A stretch of DNA of 12,938 nt. Source: Pelotomaculum_B sp964543575 (GTDB lineage: Bacteria; Bacillota; Desulfotomaculia; Desulfotomaculales; Pelotomaculaceae). Positions 11,440 to 12,938 of the stretch are shown piece after piece. The notes beneath the pieces are model-generated. The model saw only the letters and a program-made list of their open reading frames with translations, did not search any database and was not told the DNA's origin. Numbering within the stretch: the first letter of the stretch is position 1; every line of letters starts with the position of its first letter. The translations under genes were made by a program, and so were the position numbers. The stretch covers positions 1 to 12,938 of the forward strand of contig CAZIYV010000096.1 of the NCBI GenBank assembly GCA_964543575.1, in the 5' to 3' direction.

Positions 11440-12938
11440 ATGAATCCTAAAATAATAAGAAAAATGTTTTCTAAAAAACCTGGGCTCAGGGAACAGATCG
11501 TTAAGGAGTTCCTGTCAGCAAGCCAGAAGAATCTGAACCTTAAAAGACCGCCGGATAAAGGACTCAAATTTAATGATAACAAAGTTATGTATGAGGGTCC
11601 GGATGCGGTAATTCTTAATAACAGCAGGGGGAAAATTGCAGTCCGCCCTTTTCATAACGGCATTTTTCACATTTACCTGCAAGGCGGGCCTGGTCGTGAG
11701 CCCTTGTATAACACCTGGACCGTTGACTTAACCAAAAGAAACCCGGCCGGTTGGACCTATAAAAGAAACAAAGACACCATTGAATACTCAATCAAACTGC
11801 CTGATGGCACAATAGCCAGGGTCCTGCTTGAAATAGTAGATTGTTCCATCTATTGTTATATCGGATCGGATGCAGCAATAATTAAGTTATTTTCACCACA
11901 AGTTAACAATAACTGGTTCATCATTGAAAGCAATGTTATTTGCCATGGTAATGTTAAAGTTTTCGGCCTGGGGGAAAACACCCCGCCCATGGATAAAGCC
12001 GGACAAAAAATAGTCATGTGGAACACCTCGCCCATAATTTATGAGCTCGGGTCAACTCCGCTCTACCAGTCCTGGCCGGTGGTATTGTTCCAGCAGATTG
12101 AAGGGCCTGCTCTGGGACTGGTTTTTGACCATCCCGGCTACTGCGAATTTAACTTTTCAAGTGACGGTAAAAAAATGAAATATGCGGTGAAACATACCGA
12201 GCTGAGCTTTTTTTTGCTGCTGGGGCCGACCATGCCGGAACTTCTGCGCCAACTGTCACTCATAACCGGCAACCTGCCCCCTTTACCCAAGTGGATTCTG
12301 GGCTACCAGCAAAGCCGCTGGAGTTACGCCCCTTCCTCCCGTGTCAGGGAAATCGCCGCGGAGTTTAGAAAAAGGGACCTGCCCTGTGACGTCATCTATC
12401 TGGATATTGACCACATGGACAGATACAAATGTTTCACCTGGGGAGCAGGTTTTGAAGATTACCGTGAGTTGATAGAAGAACTGCACGCCAGCGGGTTTAA
12501 AGTAATTACAATTCTCGATCCCGCCCTGAAAATTGAACGGGGCTTTGAACCTTACGAGAAAGGTATCAGCCAGGGCATGTTTGTGGTTTACCCAAACGGC
12601 GCCCCGGTTACTAAAGTGGTCTGGGCGGGCCCCAGCCATTTACCTGATTTTATCAACCCAAAGGTCAGGCAGTGGTGGGGAGAAATGGTCGGGGAGTTTG
12701 CTGCCAGGTCGGGAGTGGACGGCATCTGGTGCGATATGAATGAACCGTCAACTTTTGACCTGCGCTATACCCTGCCCCCGCAGGTTGTACACAGCCTGCC
12801 GGGAATAGCCTCCCTGCCCCACGAAGTTGTGTACAACCTGTATGGCTACCTCGTGTCAAAGGCAACCTACGAAGGTCTTCTGAGAACCAGTCGCCTGCCC
12901 TATGTGATCAGCAGGTCGACTTTTTTGGGGGGTCAAAA
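11440..12938 (+). CDS. GH31 family alpha-glycosidase (5' part, runs off window)
   Basis: The frame stays open for 499 codons to the window edge. GH31 enzymes are retaining alpha-glycosidases (alpha-glucosidase, alpha-xylosidase, or transferases). The N-terminal beta-sandwich region covers about 1-280, with FGLGENTPP near 175-185. The TIM barrel begins at about PKWILGYQQSRWSY (288), with YLDIDHMD around 320-327 (Asp322 and Asp324 in the substrate pocket), FINPKVRQWWGEM, and the catalytic nucleophile Asp432 in DGIWCDMNEPS. PYVISRSTFLGGQ at the edge matches the arginine-containing motif after it; the acid/base residue lies outside the window. No signal peptide is seen, so it probably acts on imported oligosaccharides. 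The ATG at 11440 has GGGGAG 12 bases upstream, rather far; an in-frame TTG at 11416 has no ribosome site. The exact substrate cannot be told from this part. Confidence 0.92.
   Translation, partial: MNPKIIRKMFSKKPGLREQIVKEFLSASQKNLNLKRPPDKGLKFNDNKVMYEGPDAVILNNSRGKIAVRPFHNGIFHIYLQGGPGREPLYNTWTVDLTKRNPAGWTYKRNKDTIEYSIKLPDGTIARVLLEIVDCSIYCYIGSDAAIIKLFSPQVNNNWFIIESNVICHGNVKVFGLGENTPPMDKAGQKIVMWNTSPIIYELGSTPLYQSWPVVLFQQIEGPALGLVFDHPGYCEFNFSSDGKKMKYAVKHTELSFFLLLGPTMPELLRQLSLITGNLPPLPKWILGYQQSRWSYAPSSRVREIAAEFRKRDLPCDVIYLDIDHMDRYKCFTWGAGFEDYRELIEELHASGFKVITILDPALKIERGFEPYEKGISQGMFVVYPNGAPVTKVVWAGPSHLPDFINPKVRQWWGEMVGEFAARSGVDGIWCDMNEPSTFDLRYTLPPQVVHSLPGIASLPHEVVYNLYGYLVSKATYEGLLRTSRLPYVISRSTFLGGQ

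Noticed and set aside
12283..12639. 118-codon minus-strand frame inside the GH31 gene
   Set aside because: Antisense to conserved GH31 barrel motifs, with no start signal of its own.
1..12938. CRISPR array, transposase, integrase, phage or toxin-antitoxin genes, tRNA or rRNA
   Set aside because: Looked for on both strands by eye; no regularly spaced direct repeats, no recognisable proteins of these classes and no cloverleaf or rRNA signature were seen.

Overview
The window reads as chromosomal DNA from a Gram-positive bacterium, most likely a spore-forming member of the Clostridia (the mix of genes recalls Peptococcaceae such as Desulfotomaculum or Pelotomaculum). This placement is an inference. 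It rests on strong GGAGG-type ribosome binding sites, TTG and GTG starts, sigma-A promoters, PhoP boxes with 11-bp periodicity, Spo0A-box-like motifs and a cre-like site. No rRNA, tRNA, CRISPR array, insertion sequence or phage gene was seen.

Layout. (1) 1-1800: phoU (minus) and pstB (plus) are divergent, and the space between them carries two oppositely oriented runs of hexamers at 11-bp spacing that match the PhoP box. The rest of the Pst transporter is not in the window. (2) 1778-2826: an unrecognised 108-aa protein with a textbook consensus promoter, a possible tiny membrane peptide, and a small cysteine-rich protein. (3) 2920-5147: an HD-GYP protein tail to tail with a membrane-anchored SH3/NlpC-P60 peptidoglycan hydrolase. 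(4) 5148-6336: a structured intergenic region, a beta-carbonic anhydrase, and a convergent small winged-helix protein. (5) 6598-7644: a second HD-GYP protein, paralogous to the first. (6) 11286-7650, minus strand: a three-gene signalling operon made of a hybrid histidine kinase with an N-terminal NAD-type Rossmann domain, a GAF-HD-GYP protein, and a stand-alone CheY-like receiver. (7) 11440-end: the first 499 codons of a GH31 alpha-glycosidase, with a cre-like operator in its promoter region.

The unifying theme is signalling. Three HD-GYP proteins (the family that typically hydrolyses cyclic di-GMP) lie within about 6.5 kb, with no GGDEF cyclase. The two stand-alone ones share the octamer TTGTCGAA, which contains a perfect Spo0A box, upstream of their starts. 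The third sits in an operon with a kinase that appears able to read a dinucleotide or redox state through a Rossmann module. That operon is the most likely place in this window for a little-described regulatory system. Phosphate genes, cell-wall hydrolase, carbonic anhydrase and glycosidase are otherwise ordinary housekeeping or nutrient functions.
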